NCBI GenBank assembly: GCA_943787375.1
Contig: CALSME010000002.1
Location: 372,001-436,000 of the forward strand
From: an uncultured Polaribacter sp.
GTDB lineage: Bacteria > Bacteroidota > Bacteroidia > Flavobacteriales > Flavobacteriaceae
Reading direction: 5' to 3'
Length of the DNA stretch: 64,000 nt
In this document: piece by piece, positions 16,257 to 25,330 of the stretch
Numbering within the stretch: position 1 is the first letter of the stretch
Layout: each line of letters begins with the position of its first letter
Program-made: the position numbers and the translations under genes
The notes under the pieces: generated by a model
Seen by the model: only the letters and a program-made list of their open reading frames with translations
Databases searched by the model: none
What the model was told of the DNA's origin: nothing

Positions 16257-18451
16257 AAAAATACGTCATACTTCTTTTTTTAGCGACCTCAATGTTGTTT
16301 TTTGCACAGCAAAAACAACCAAAAGTGGGGTTGGTTCTTAGTGGAGGTGGAGCGAAAGGTTTTGCACATGTTGGTGTGTTGAAAGAAATTGACAAAGCAG
16401 GTTTACAAATAGATTATATTGGAGGTACTAGTATTGGAGCAATTGTAGGTGCTCTTTATGCCGTAGGGTATTCTGGAGATCAAATAGAGAAAATTATTTT
16501 AGAAACCGATTTTGTTGCATTATTAAGAGATAAATTACCAAGAAGTACAACACCTTTTTTTGAAAAAGAATATGGTGAAAAAGCACTCATTTCATTCCCT
16601 GTTGTGAAAAGAAAAATTGGCCTCCCCAAGGCAGTTTCTAAAGGGCAAAACATGTTGAATCTGCTCCTGGAATTATTTTCAGAAACAGAAAACATTTCAG
16701 ATTTTTCAAAATTTCAAATTCCTTTTTTTTCGATTGCAACAGACGTTGAAACGGGAGGGCAAGTTCTTTTAGAAAAAGGATCATTGCCAATAGTATTAAG
16801 AGCAAGCGGTTCTTTTCCAACGCTTTTAAATCCGGTTCCAATAGGAGATAAATTGTTAATTGATGGAGGTGTTGCCAATAATTTTCCTGTTGATATCATG
16901 AGAGAGAAAGGGACAGATATTATTATTGGTGTAGATGTGCAAGGGAGGTTGTATGAAAAAGAGAAACTAACTTCTGTGGTTGCTATTTTAAATCAAATTG
17001 TGAGCTATAAAATGTATAACCAAAGAGATTTTGATAAAAATAAAATCGAGGTGTACATTCATCCAGATATTTCAAAATATAATGTTGTTGATTTTGATAA
17101 AAAGATTGAAATTTTAAAAGAAGGAGAAAAAACTGCTGCAAAATATTCCGCAATTTTGAAAGAAATTGCATTGAAACAGACCCGTAAGAAAAAAAGAATA
17201 GAAACAGATAAAAACACTCAAAAAGTAACGTTATCTAAAATTACCATTAATGGAATAAAGAACCATTCAAGGGCTTATGTTTTAGGAAAATTAAACTTAA
17301 TACAAGGGGATCGTGTATCCAGAAATGATATTACAAAACGAATTTATTCGTTATCAGCGACCAATAATTATGAGCAGATTTCTTATCAATTAAGAGAAAC
17401 TTCTACAAAAGAAGCCGAGATTATAATTTCTTTAGTGGAACTTTCAAATAAACCAACACTAGAGGTTGGAGTGCATTATGATGCATTGTATGAATCTTCA
17501 ATTTTAGCAAGATATAAGCAGGTAGGTGTTTTTATAAATAACGACGTTTTTTCTTTTGATGCTATTTTAGGAGACAAGTTGCGTTACAATCTCAACTATT
17601 TTGTAGATAATGGATTTTATTTTAGTTATGGTTTTCGCTCTCGCTACAACCGATTTAGCGCAAATACGGCCTTCAATAACAGGGTCCCTAATTCCCCTGT
17701 TGTTAATAGTGTGAATATTAAATACATCGATTTTACAAACCAAGTTTTTGTACAGACAACTTTTGATAGAAAATTTGCTTTAGGAGTTGGCTTAGAGCAT
17801 AAAAAGTTAAACATTTGGACAGAAACCATTTTAGAGAATAATGCTCCAACTGTTTTTGACAACCACAACTATTTAAATACTTTTGGCTATTTAAAGTTGG
17901 ATACATACGATCAAAAATATTTTGTTAAAAAAGGATATTTTGCAGATTTAGAATTTAAATGGTATCTTAATTCTTCAAAGAATAATGAAGATTTTCAAGG
18001 CTTTGGACAAGCAAAAGGGACTCTCGGATTTGCAACTACTTTTTTGAAAAAATTCACTTTCCAAAACACAAATGAAGCAGGATTTACATTTGGTAATCCC
18101 TCTTCGAATATCTTTGATTTTTATCTAGGGGGCTATAACCAAAATTATATAAACACTTTTGTTTCTATGTATGGGTATGAGTTTGCAGAACTTGGAAACC
18201 AATCTTTTTTAAAATCTGAATTTGCCTTCAGATATCAGTTTTTAGAAAAAAATCACTTCAGTTTTATTGCCAATTATGCGCGTTTAGACGATAATGTTTT
18301 AAAAGATGTAAGGGTTTTTAACGAGATAAAATCAGGCTATGCACTTGGGTATAGCTTTGATTCTTTTGTGGGTCCTTTAGAACTAAAGTTTAGCTGGTCT
18401 CCAGACACAAAGACAAGTGCAATTCTGTTTAATTTAGGATATTGGTTTTAG
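16253..18451 (+). CDS. Patatin-like phospholipase with POTRA and outer-membrane barrel
   Basis: A 732-residue protein with a signal peptide (1-18). The patatin domain (about 24-310) has oxyanion GGGAKG at 31-36, nucleophile Ser60 in GTSIG and Asp204 in DGG, so the Ser-Asp dyad is complete. Residues about 325-395 look like one POTRA domain, and the rest is a 16-strand-type barrel of the BamA/TpsB superfamily ending in an aromatic residue (NLGYWF). This is the architecture of the PlpD-like type Vd secretion proteins and of RssA-like lipases of Bacteroidota. It probably acts on lipids at or outside the outer membrane. Its coupling to uvrC is by gene order only. Confidence 0.9.
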   Translation: MKKYVILLFLATSMLFFAQQKQPKVGLVLSGGGAKGFAHVGVLKEIDKAGLQIDYIGGTSIGAIVGALYAVGYSGDQIEKIILETDFVALLRDKLPRSTTPFFEKEYGEKALISFPVVKRKIGLPKAVSKGQNMLNLLLELFSETENISDFSKFQIPFFSIATDVETGGQVLLEKGSLPIVLRASGSFPTLLNPVPIGDKLLIDGGVANNFPVDIMREKGTDIIIGVDVQGRLYEKEKLTSVVAILNQIVSYKMYNQRDFDKNKIEVYIHPDISKYNVVDFDKKIEILKEGEKTAAKYSAILKEIALKQTRKKKRIETDKNTQKVTLSKITINGIKNHSRAYVLGKLNLIQGDRVSRNDITKRIYSLSATNNYEQISYQLRETSTKEAEIIISLVELSNKPTLEVGVHYDALYESSILARYKQVGVFINNDVFSFDAILGDKLRYNLNYFVDNGFYFSYGFRSRYNRFSANTAFNNRVPNSPVVNSVNIKYIDFTNQVFVQTTFDRKFALGVGLEHKKLNIWTETILENNAPTVFDNHNYLNTFGYLKLDTYDQKYFVKKGYFADLEFKWYLNSSKNNEDFQGFGQAKGTLGFATTFLKKFTFQNTNEAGFTFGNPSSNIFDFYLGGYNQNYINTFVSMYGYEFAELGNQSFLKSEFAFRYQFLEKNHFSFIANYARLDDNVLKDVRVFNEIKSGYALGYSFDSFVGPLELKFSWSPDTKTSAILFNLGYWF

Positions 18452-18576
18452 TGCTTTCTTTTTATAAATATATCCTAATTTCAGATTTAATTTTCTGCCT
18501 AAAATTCAGTATATTTACTGATTAATGAAGATGAGATTGATGAATTGTATCAGTCTAAAAATTAATTTACAAACAG

Positions 18577-18597
18577 AAAAAAGCCATTGGCTTTTCT
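18577..18597 (+). terminator. Short hairpin before ricT
   Basis: AAAAGCC (18579-18585) and GGCTTTT (18589-18595) form a stem with a 3-base loop, followed by CTAAAA rather than a T run. It lies 15 bases before the next start codon, so it may be a weak terminator of the patatin transcript or a leader hairpin affecting ricT translation. Confidence 0.35.
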
Positions 18598-18611
18598 AAA
18601 ATATAACACAC

Positions 18612-19949
18612 ATGGGATGTAGTAGTTGTGCTACTGGTAAAGACGGTGTGCCTAAAGGATGTAAAAGTAACGGAAGTTGCGCTACAGGCGGATGCGAAAA
18701 ATTATCAGTATTTGATTGGTTGTCAAACATGACAATGCCAAACGGAGAAGAATCATTTAATATTTTTGAAATCCGTTTTAAAAACGGGAGAAAAGAATTT
18801 TATAAAAACACAGAAAATTTAAGAATTTCTATGGGCGATATTTTAGCCGTAGAAGGTTCTCCAGGGCATGATGTTGGGTCTGTTTCTTTAGCAGGAGAAC
18901 TTGTAAAGGTTCAAATGAAGAAAAGAAATGTTTCTGTAGATAGCTCAGAGATTAAAAAAATTTACAGAAAAGCTAACCAAAGAGATATTGATGTTTGGCA
19001 AGCTTCACGAGAAAAAGAAATTGAAACACAGCGTAAAGGAAGAGAAATTTTAGGGCGCTTAGGACTTAAAATGAAACTGTCCGATGTAGAGTATCAAGGA
19101 GATGGAAACAAAGCAACGTTTTATTACACTGCAGATACAAGAGTCGATTTTAGACAATTGATACGAGATTTAGCAGGTGCTTTTTCGATTCGTGTAGAAA
19201 TGAAACAAGTGGGAGCAAGACAAGAAGCAGCACGATTGGGCGGTGTTGGATCCTGTGGTAGAGAACTCTGTTGTTCTACTTGGTTAACCGATTTTAGAAA
19301 AGTAACCACCTCTGCAGCACGCTATCAACAATTATCATTAAACCCTTTAAAGTTAGCGGGTCAGTGTGGTAAACTAAAATGTTGTTTGAATTTTGAGTTG
19401 GACACTTATTTAGACGCTTTAAAAGCTTTTCCCAAACAGGAAACTATTTTAAAAACTGAAAAAGGTCCGGCTGTTTTTGTAAAGATGGACATTTTTAAAC
19501 AACATCTTTGGTACACCTACAAAGAAGAAAGATCAAAGTGGTTTTTATTAACCTTAGAACAAGTTCAAGAAATAATTGAGTTGAACAAAAATAATGAGAA
19601 GGCTTCCTCGTTAGAAGAGTATGAATCTGAGATAGAGGTACCAATAAAAGTGAATTTCGAAGATGCGGTTGGGGAAGATAGTTTAACCCGTTTTGATGTT
19701 CCAAAAACAAAAAAACGCAGAAACAATAAAAACCGGAACAAAAAAAGAGCAGTTGTTGGAAATCCAAATCAGCAAAAACCTGAAGCAAAACAACAACAAA
19801 GAGGTTCTCAGAAAAGAAAACCTCACGCAAAAAAAACAGGAGAACAACCAAAAGAAGCGGTTAAAAACACCAACAGACCAAGAAAAAATAACAATCGAAA
19901 CCGGAACAATAATACTCCTAAAAATGGAAGCGATTCAGAAAAAAAATAA
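18612..19949 (+). CDS. ricT: PSP1-domain protein, RicT (YaaT) homologue
   Basis: A 445-residue cytoplasmic protein. The N-terminus is cysteine-rich (Cys3, Cys6, Cys17, Cys23, Cys28), then comes the PSP1 domain, which holds more cysteines in GSCGRELCCSTWL and GQCGKLKCCLNFELDTY. In Bacillus, RicT with RicA and RicF forms a [4Fe-4S]-binding complex that helps RNase Y and development; cluster binding here is inferred from the cysteines. The last 90 residues are a low-complexity Lys/Asn/Arg/Gln tail, likely disordered and able to bind nucleic acid, absent from Bacillus RicT. Its end overlaps gldH by 26 bases, which suggests coupled translation. Confidence 0.88.
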   Translation: MGCSSCATGKDGVPKGCKSNGSCATGGCEKLSVFDWLSNMTMPNGEESFNIFEIRFKNGRKEFYKNTENLRISMGDILAVEGSPGHDVGSVSLAGELVKVQMKKRNVSVDSSEIKKIYRKANQRDIDVWQASREKEIETQRKGREILGRLGLKMKLSDVEYQGDGNKATFYYTADTRVDFRQLIRDLAGAFSIRVEMKQVGARQEAARLGGVGSCGRELCCSTWLTDFRKVTTSAARYQQLSLNPLKLAGQCGKLKCCLNFELDTYLDALKAFPKQETILKTEKGPAVFVKMDIFKQHLWYTYKEERSKWFLLTLEQVQEIIELNKNNEKASSLEEYESEIEVPIKVNFEDAVGEDSLTRFDVPKTKKRRNNKNRNKKRAVVGNPNQQKPEAKQQQRGSQKRKPHAKKTGEQPKEAVKNTNRPRKNNNRNRNNNTPKNGSDSEKK

Positions 19950-20424
19950 GTTTTTAAGTTTACTGATTCTCTTGTTAGTAGGCTATTCTTGTACTTCTGG
20001 GCCTGTTTTTACGAAGTATAAGGCGGTTCCAAACAATGCGTGGATTTTAAACGATCATGTACGTTTTGATTTTTCAATCACAGATACCATTGCAAAACGA
20101 AATTTATTCATCCATATTCGAAGTAATAAGGAGTACAGATACAGTAATTTATTTCTGATTACGGAACTTGTTTTTCCAAACAAGACCAAAGTAATCGATA
20201 CCTTAGAGTATAAAATGACAACTCCCAATGGTAAATACTTAGGAACGGGTTTTACTGAGGTTAAAGAGAATAAATTATTTTATAAAGAAGAAAAAGTATT
20301 TCCATTTTCTGGAGATTACACTTTCAATGTAAGGCAAGCAATGCGAAAAAACGGTTTTTCAGAGGGCTTGAAAGCATTGGAAGGAGTTACAGATGTTGGA
20401 TTTAGTATTGAAAAAACGAAGTAA
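19924..20424 (+). CDS. gldH: Gliding motility lipoprotein GldH
   Basis: A 166-residue lipoprotein. The lipobox is VGYSC with lipidated Cys23; the mature part has the GldH pattern (VPNNAWILNDHVRFDF..ITDT, HIRSNKEYRYSNLFL, DTLEYKMTTPNGKYLGTGFTEVKENK). GldH is needed for gliding in Flavobacterium johnsoniae; its exact role is unsettled. The ATG at 19924 lies inside the end of ricT; the frame is open further upstream, but that part is the other-frame reading of the RicT tail. The PBP1A start follows one base after the stop. The order ricT-gldH-PBP is one I recall as common in this family. Confidence 0.93.
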   Translation: MEAIQKKNKFLSLLILLLVGYSCTSGPVFTKYKAVPNNAWILNDHVRFDFSITDTIAKRNLFIHIRSNKEYRYSNLFLITELVFPNKTKVIDTLEYKMTTPNGKYLGTGFTEVKENKLFYKEEKVFPFSGDYTFNVRQAMRKNGFSEGLKALEGVTDVGFSIEKTK

Positions 20425-20425
20425 A

Positions 20426-22726
20426 ATGGCACGTAAAAAAAAAACAGACTTTAAGAAATATATCAAAGGTTTTTGGTTTTTAATTCTAAGTGGAATTTTA
20501 GCAATATTTTTATTGTTTTTTTTAACTTCTTTAGGAGATTTACCAACGTTTGAAGAACTCGAAAATCCACAAACAAATTTAGCAACAGAAGTAATTTCTG
20601 CAGATGGTGTTACCATTGGTAAATATGCTACAGAAAACAGAACTCCAATTCACTACAACGAATTACCACAGAATTTAATTGATGCATTAATTGCAACGGA
20701 AGACGAACGTTTTTACGAGCATTCTGGAATTGATTTTAGAGGAACTCTTAGGGCTGTCGTAAAGATGGGTTCTGGAGGAGGAGCTAGTACAATTACACAA
20801 CAATTAGCAAAAAACTTATTTACAAAAAGAGCGTCGAATAATATTTTTAAAAGAGTCCTTCAAAAAGCAAAAGAATGGATTGTTGCCGTAAAACTAGAAC
20901 GACAATACACAAAAAAGGAAATTATTGCAATGTATTTAAACAAACAAGGATTTTTGTTTAATGCCTCTGGAATTCGTTCTGCTTCCAGAATTTACTTTGG
21001 AAAAGAAGCCAAAGAATTGGATCTCCAAGAAGCTGCAATACTAGTTGCCATGCTAAAAAATCCAAGGCAGTATAATCCTCATAGAGAAATTTCTAAAAAG
21101 AAATCTCTTTCTAGAAGAAATGTGGTCTTTGCTCAAATGGCAAAAAATGGATTTATAACTTCTCAAGAAAAAGACTCTCTTCAAAAATTACCGCTTAAAA
21201 TAAATTTCACTCCAGAGAGCCATAGTGATGGATACGCAACGTATTTTAGATCGTATTTGCAAAAACAATTAAGAACTTGGGTGCGTAAAAATCCAAAGGC
21301 AAATGGAGAACAATACGATATTTTTAAAGATGGATTAAAAATTCATGTTACGCTCGATTCTCGAATTCAAAAATATGCAGAAGAGGCTGTAAAAGAGCAT
21401 ATGGCCAATTTACAATCGCATTTTTTTAAAGAACAGAAAAGCAATAAAATGGCTCCTTTTTATGACATTAAAGATTCTACGGTGAACGTTATTTTACAAA
21501 GAGCGAAACGAAATACAGACCGGTATCGAAGAATGAAAAAAGCTGGGAAATCCGCCAAAGAAATCGCTGCCAGTTTTAAGAAAAAAACAGCGATGCGTGT
21601 TTTTTCTTGGAAAGGAGCCCTAGACACGATTATGTCACCAATGGATTCAATTCGATATTACAAATATTTTTTACGTTCAGGATTGCTTTCGATAGAGCCA
21701 CAAACGGGCCATGTAAAAGCATGGGTTGGAGGGATCAATAATAAATATTTCAAGTACGATGCTGTTCAGCAGCAAAAAAGACAAGTAGGCTCTACCTTTA
21801 AACCGTTTGTCTATGCCACTGCGATCAATCAACTGAAAATGTCTCCTTGCGATTCATTTCCAAATGTACACTATACAATTCCGAAAGGGAAATACGGAAT
21901 TCCAGAAGAATGGAGGCCAGACAATTCAGGAGATCGATATGGAGGAATGCTCACTTTAAAGGCAGGTTTGGCAGGTTCCGTAAATACAATGTCTGCGCGA
22001 TTAATAGACATGGTAAAACCCGTAAATGTGGTACGTTTGGCAAAGTTGGCAGGAATAGAAACCCGCATTAGAGCGAATCCGTCCATTGCTTTGGGCGCTG
22101 TAGAATTGTCACTAATGGAAATGGTAAGTGCTTATTCAACCTTTGCAAATAAAGGCTTGCGTGTAAGTCCGATGATATTGACAAGAATCGAAGATAAAAA
22201 TGGAACTATTTTAGAACAATTTACTCCAGAAACAAAAGAGGTTTTGAGTGAAGAATCTTCATATGTAATTTTAGATTTATTAAAAGGCGTTACAGAATCG
22301 GGTTCAGGACAGCGTTTGCGAACTCCCTATACCGCATTGCCCGATGTTGTTACCGGTTTTCCTTATGAATTTGAAAACCCGATAGCAGGGAAAACAGGAA
22401 CAACTCAAAACCAATCAGATGGTTGGTTTATGGGAATTGTTCCCAACCTTGCAACAGGTGTCTGGACTGGTGGTGAGCACCGTTCTACACATTTTGAAGG
22501 CATTGCAAAAGGGCAAGGAGCAACCATGTCATTGCCGTCCTGGGCTTTGTTTATGAAGAAATGTTATGCAGACACGACCTTGAATATCAGTCAAGAAGAT
22601 TTTGAAAAACCAGAAAAGTTATCCATTAAAATAAATTGCGGAGATCAAGAAGACGAAGATGAAGATGAAGATGAAGGAGAGAAAGTCCCCAAAAAAGTAG
22701 TGATCAAAGAAGATATAGATTTTTAA
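20426..22726 (+). CDS. Bifunctional class A penicillin-binding protein (PBP1A)
   Basis: A membrane-anchored peptidoglycan synthase of 766 residues. One N-terminal helix (about 15-37). The GT51 glycosyltransferase has ATEDERFYEHSGID with catalytic Glu92 and GASTITQQLAKNLF. The transpeptidase has SxxK at Ser456-Lys459 (GSTFKPF), SxN at 518-520 (SVN) and KTG at 656-658. All catalytic motifs are intact. The C-terminus ends in a run of Glu/Asp encoded by repeated GAAGAT-type hexamers (about 22648-22682) followed by a basic-acidic tail; the repeat may vary in length between strains. The start at 20426 was preferred over an in-frame upstream start that overlaps gldH. Confidence 0.95.
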   Translation: MARKKKTDFKKYIKGFWFLILSGILAIFLLFFLTSLGDLPTFEELENPQTNLATEVISADGVTIGKYATENRTPIHYNELPQNLIDALIATEDERFYEHSGIDFRGTLRAVVKMGSGGGASTITQQLAKNLFTKRASNNIFKRVLQKAKEWIVAVKLERQYTKKEIIAMYLNKQGFLFNASGIRSASRIYFGKEAKELDLQEAAILVAMLKNPRQYNPHREISKKKSLSRRNVVFAQMAKNGFITSQEKDSLQKLPLKINFTPESHSDGYATYFRSYLQKQLRTWVRKNPKANGEQYDIFKDGLKIHVTLDSRIQKYAEEAVKEHMANLQSHFFKEQKSNKMAPFYDIKDSTVNVILQRAKRNTDRYRRMKKAGKSAKEIAASFKKKTAMRVFSWKGALDTIMSPMDSIRYYKYFLRSGLLSIEPQTGHVKAWVGGINNKYFKYDAVQQQKRQVGSTFKPFVYATAINQLKMSPCDSFPNVHYTIPKGKYGIPEEWRPDNSGDRYGGMLTLKAGLAGSVNTMSARLIDMVKPVNVVRLAKLAGIETRIRANPSIALGAVELSLMEMVSAYSTFANKGLRVSPMILTRIEDKNGTILEQFTPETKEVLSEESSYVILDLLKGVTESGSGQRLRTPYTALPDVVTGFPYEFENPIAGKTGTTQNQSDGWFMGIVPNLATGVWTGGEHRSTHFEGIAKGQGATMSLPSWALFMKKCYADTTLNISQEDFEKPEKLSIKINCGDQEDEDEDEDEGEKVPKKVVIKEDIDF

Positions 22727-22790
22727 TGTTTGAGAAAATGAGGCAGCAAAAACGCAATTTCATTTTTTTATGCATCTTAAACGATAAACG

Positions 22791-23501
22791 ATGATTAACA
22801 AAAAAGTAAATAACGTACAAGAAGCTTTGCAAGGTGTTCAAAGTAATATGACATTTATGTTGGGTGGATTTGGTTTGTGTGGAATCCCAGAAAATGCAAT
22901 TTCAGAATTGGTAAAACGAAATGTAAGAGATGTTATCTGTATTTCAAATAATGCGGGTGTAGACGGTTTTGGTTTGGGTTTGTTGTTGGAAAACAAACAA
23001 ATAAAAAAAATGATTTCTTCTTATGTTGGTGAAAATGATGAATTTGAACGACAAATGTTATCTGGAGAATTAGAAGTTGAATTAACGCCCCAAGGAACTT
23101 TAGCCGAAAAATGCAGGGCTGCACAAGCAGGTTTTCCAGCATTTTATACACCAGCAGGCTATGGTACAGAAGTTGCCCAAGGCAAAGAAACAAGAGATTT
23201 TGATGGTAAAATGCACGTTTTAGAAGCTGCATTTAAAGCCGATTTTGCCTTTGTAAAAGCATGGAAAGGAGATGCTGCTGGGAATTTAGTGTTTAAAGGA
23301 ACTGCCAGAAATTTTAATCAAAATATGTGTGGCGCTGCAACGATTACTGTGGCTGAAGTGGAGGAATTGGTAGAAATCGGAACTTTAGATCCAAACAACA
23401 TTCATATTCCAGGCATTTTTGTGCAACGTATTTTTCAAGGAAAAGAGTATGAGAAAAGAATCGAGCAAAGAACGGTGCGTTTCCCTAATGAATCAATATA
23501 A
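22791..23501 (+). CDS. scoA: 3-oxoacid CoA-transferase, subunit A
   Basis: The alpha subunit (236 residues) of a two-subunit family I CoA transferase, which moves CoA from succinyl-CoA to acetoacetate or a similar 3-oxoacid. The glycine-rich CoA-binding segment [15 protein letters not shown] is near residue 23 and GxGLGLLL near 62. The conserved [17 protein letters not shown] block is present. The B subunit follows after 177 bases in the same direction. The gap contains no terminator that I can see, so both may share a transcript. Acetoacetate specificity is inferred from family resemblance. Confidence 0.92.
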   Translation: MINKKVNNVQEALQGVQSNMTFMLGGFGLCGIPENAISELVKRNVRDVICISNNAGVDGFGLGLLLENKQIKKMISSYVGENDEFERQMLSGELEVELTPQGTLAEKCRAAQAGFPAFYTPAGYGTEVAQGKETRDFDGKMHVLEAAFKADFAFVKAWKGDAAGNLVFKGTARNFNQNMCGAATITVAEVEELVEIGTLDPNNIHIPGIFVQRIFQGKEYEKRIEQRTVRFPNESI

Positions 23502-23678
23502 CAGTAAAAAATTCAGCAGTAGAAAAGTCTATTGAAGTTGCATTATTAATCATTCAATATTGTGAGGTTTTACAAAGTGAAAGAATTAGGATTGATTTTA
23601 TATAAAATATTAAGTACAAGTATTAAATCTCGAAAATAGAATTAATACATTTTTAAATTATTTAATAGATACATTCAT

Positions 23679-24332
23679 ATGTTAGATAAAATAGGAATTG
23701 CAAAAAGAATCGCACAAGAAGTTCAAGATGGCTTTTATGTAAACTTAGGTATCGGAATTCCAACCTTGGTTGCCAATTATGTTCGGAATGATATTGAAGT
23801 AGAGTTTCAATCTGAAAATGGGGTTTTAGGTATGGGGCCTTTTCCATTTGAAGGAACGGAAGATGCAGATATTATCAATGCTGGAAAACAGACAATTACG
23901 ACCCTACCAGGAGCAAGTTTTTTTGATTCAGCAACCAGTTTTTCTATGATCCGAGGGAAGCATGTAGATTTAACCATTTTAGGTGCTATGGAAGTTGCAG
24001 AAAATGGAGACATTGCCAATTGGAAGATTCCAGGGAAGATGGTCAAAGGAATGGGAGGTGCTATGGATTTAGTAGCCTCGGCAGAAAATATTATTGTGGC
24101 GATGATGCATGCCAACAAACGCGGAGAATCTAAGATTTTAAAGACTTGTTCTTTGCCATTAACGGGAGTAGGTTGTGTAACAAAAGTGGTGACGAACTTG
24201 GCAGTTTTAGAAGTAAGAGACAATGCCTTTCATTTGTTAGAAAGAGCGCCAGGAGTTTCGGTAGAAGAGATTCAAAATGCTACAGAAGCAACCTTGGTAA
24301 TTGCAGGAGAAATTCCAGAAATGAAGATGTAA
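23679..24332 (+). CDS. scoB: 3-oxoacid CoA-transferase, subunit B
   Basis: The beta subunit (217 residues), which carries the catalytic glutamate Glu46 in FQSENGVLG, the residue that forms the glutamyl-CoA intermediate in family I transferases. GIGIPTLVANY and the GGAMDLV segment, both standard, are visible. Together with subunit A it would let the cell use acetoacetate or branched-chain and leucine breakdown products. The gap upstream (23502-23678) is AT-rich and shows no clear promoter. A small membrane-protein gene starts one base after the stop. Confidence 0.92.
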   Translation: MLDKIGIAKRIAQEVQDGFYVNLGIGIPTLVANYVRNDIEVEFQSENGVLGMGPFPFEGTEDADIINAGKQTITTLPGASFFDSATSFSMIRGKHVDLTILGAMEVAENGDIANWKIPGKMVKGMGGAMDLVASAENIIVAMMHANKRGESKILKTCSLPLTGVGCVTKVVTNLAVLEVRDNAFHLLERAPGVSVEEIQNATEATLVIAGEIPEMKM

Positions 24333-24333
24333 G

Positions 24334-24555
24334 ATGAAGTATTTAGCAAAGAAACCTTTTGTAGTCGTTTTTGTTTTAACACTCAGTTTCATTTTCCTTT
24401 TTGATGTTCTTCTCAATATAGAAAATAGCATGATAGGTGCAGGAATTTCCGCGAGTTTGGCTGTAATTTTATCACCGAGAAAGAAAAAAATTAAAACACA
24501 AACTGAAGAAAAAACTCAAATAACTTGGCTTTTTTTGAAAGAACCAATCCTTTAG
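24334..24555 (+). CDS. Small membrane protein of 73 residues, unknown
   Basis: A short frame wedged between scoB (one base apart) and exonuclease III (five bases apart), the tight spacing of an operon. Residues about 8-27 form a hydrophobic helix (FVVVFVLTLSFIFLFDVLL), 33-47 a second shorter one, then a basic stretch (SPRKKKIK) and a polar tail. By the positive-inside rule the C-terminal half is cytoplasmic. I do not recognise a family. Confidence 0.5.
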   Translation: MKYLAKKPFVVVFVLTLSFIFLFDVLLNIENSMIGAGISASLAVILSPRKKKIKTQTEEKTQITWLFLKEPIL

Positions 24556-24560
24556 ACTAA

Positions 24561-25322
24561 ATGAAAATAATATCCTACAATGTTAACGGAATTCGAGCAG
24601 CTTTAAAAAAAGGATTTTTAGAGTGGTTGTCCGCTTCAAATCCTGATGTAATTTGTATTCAGGAAACCAAAGCACACAAAGAACAATTAGATCTTACAGC
24701 GTTTGAAAATGCAGGGTATCCCTATCATTATTGGTTTTCTGCTCAAAAAAAAGGCTACTCTTCTGTGGCGATTTTTTGCAAAGAAAAACCAAAACATATC
24801 GCGTATGGAACAGGTATTGAATCGATGGATTTTGAAGGGAGAAACCTTCGCGTAGATTTTGAGGATGTTTCTGTAATGAGCTTGTACCTTCCTTCAGGAA
24901 CCAATTCTGAACGCTTGAATTTTAAATTTAAATACATGGACGAATTCCAAGTATACATTGATAATTTGAAGAAAGAAATCCCAAACCTTGTAATCTGTGG
25001 AGATTATAATATTTGTCATGAAGCGATCGATATTCACAATCCAAAAATGAAAGGAGTTTCAGGGTTTTTGCCAGAAGAAAGAACTTGGATGAGTGCGTTT
25101 ATCAATCATGGGTTTGTGGATAGTTTTAGACACTTAAATCCCGAAGAACAAACCTATTCCTGGTGGAGCTATCGCGCAAATTCTAGAGCAAATAATAAAG
25201 GTTGGCGCTTAGATTATGCCATGGTATCAGCCCCTTTAAAAGAGAAAATAGCACGCGCCTATATTTTAACAGAAGCCAAACATTCAGACCATTGTCCCAT
25301 TGTTGTAGAATTGGACTTATAA
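24561..25322 (+). CDS. xth: Exodeoxyribonuclease III (AP endonuclease)
   Basis: A 253-residue EEP-superfamily nuclease for base-excision repair, cutting at abasic sites and degrading 3' ends. Motifs: YNVNGIRAA at the start, metal-binding Glu in CIQETKA (near 34), GDYNICHEAIDIHNP (near 147), WWSYRANSRANNKGWRLDY (near 211) and SDHCPIV at the end. The length is the usual 250-270. It is complete with all catalytic residues visible. The lytic transglycosylase follows after 8 bases. Confidence 0.95.
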   Translation: MKIISYNVNGIRAALKKGFLEWLSASNPDVICIQETKAHKEQLDLTAFENAGYPYHYWFSAQKKGYSSVAIFCKEKPKHIAYGTGIESMDFEGRNLRVDFEDVSVMSLYLPSGTNSERLNFKFKYMDEFQVYIDNLKKEIPNLVICGDYNICHEAIDIHNPKMKGVSGFLPEERTWMSAFINHGFVDSFRHLNPEEQTYSWWSYRANSRANNKGWRLDYAMVSAPLKEKIARAYILTEAKHSDHCPIVVELDL

Positions 25323-25330
25323 AATCAAAA

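Noticed and set aside
22648..22682. GAAGAT-type repeat at the end of the PBP1A gene as a phase-variation tract
   Set aside because: Hexamer units keep the frame, so length changes would only alter the acidic tail; there is no evidence for on/off switching.
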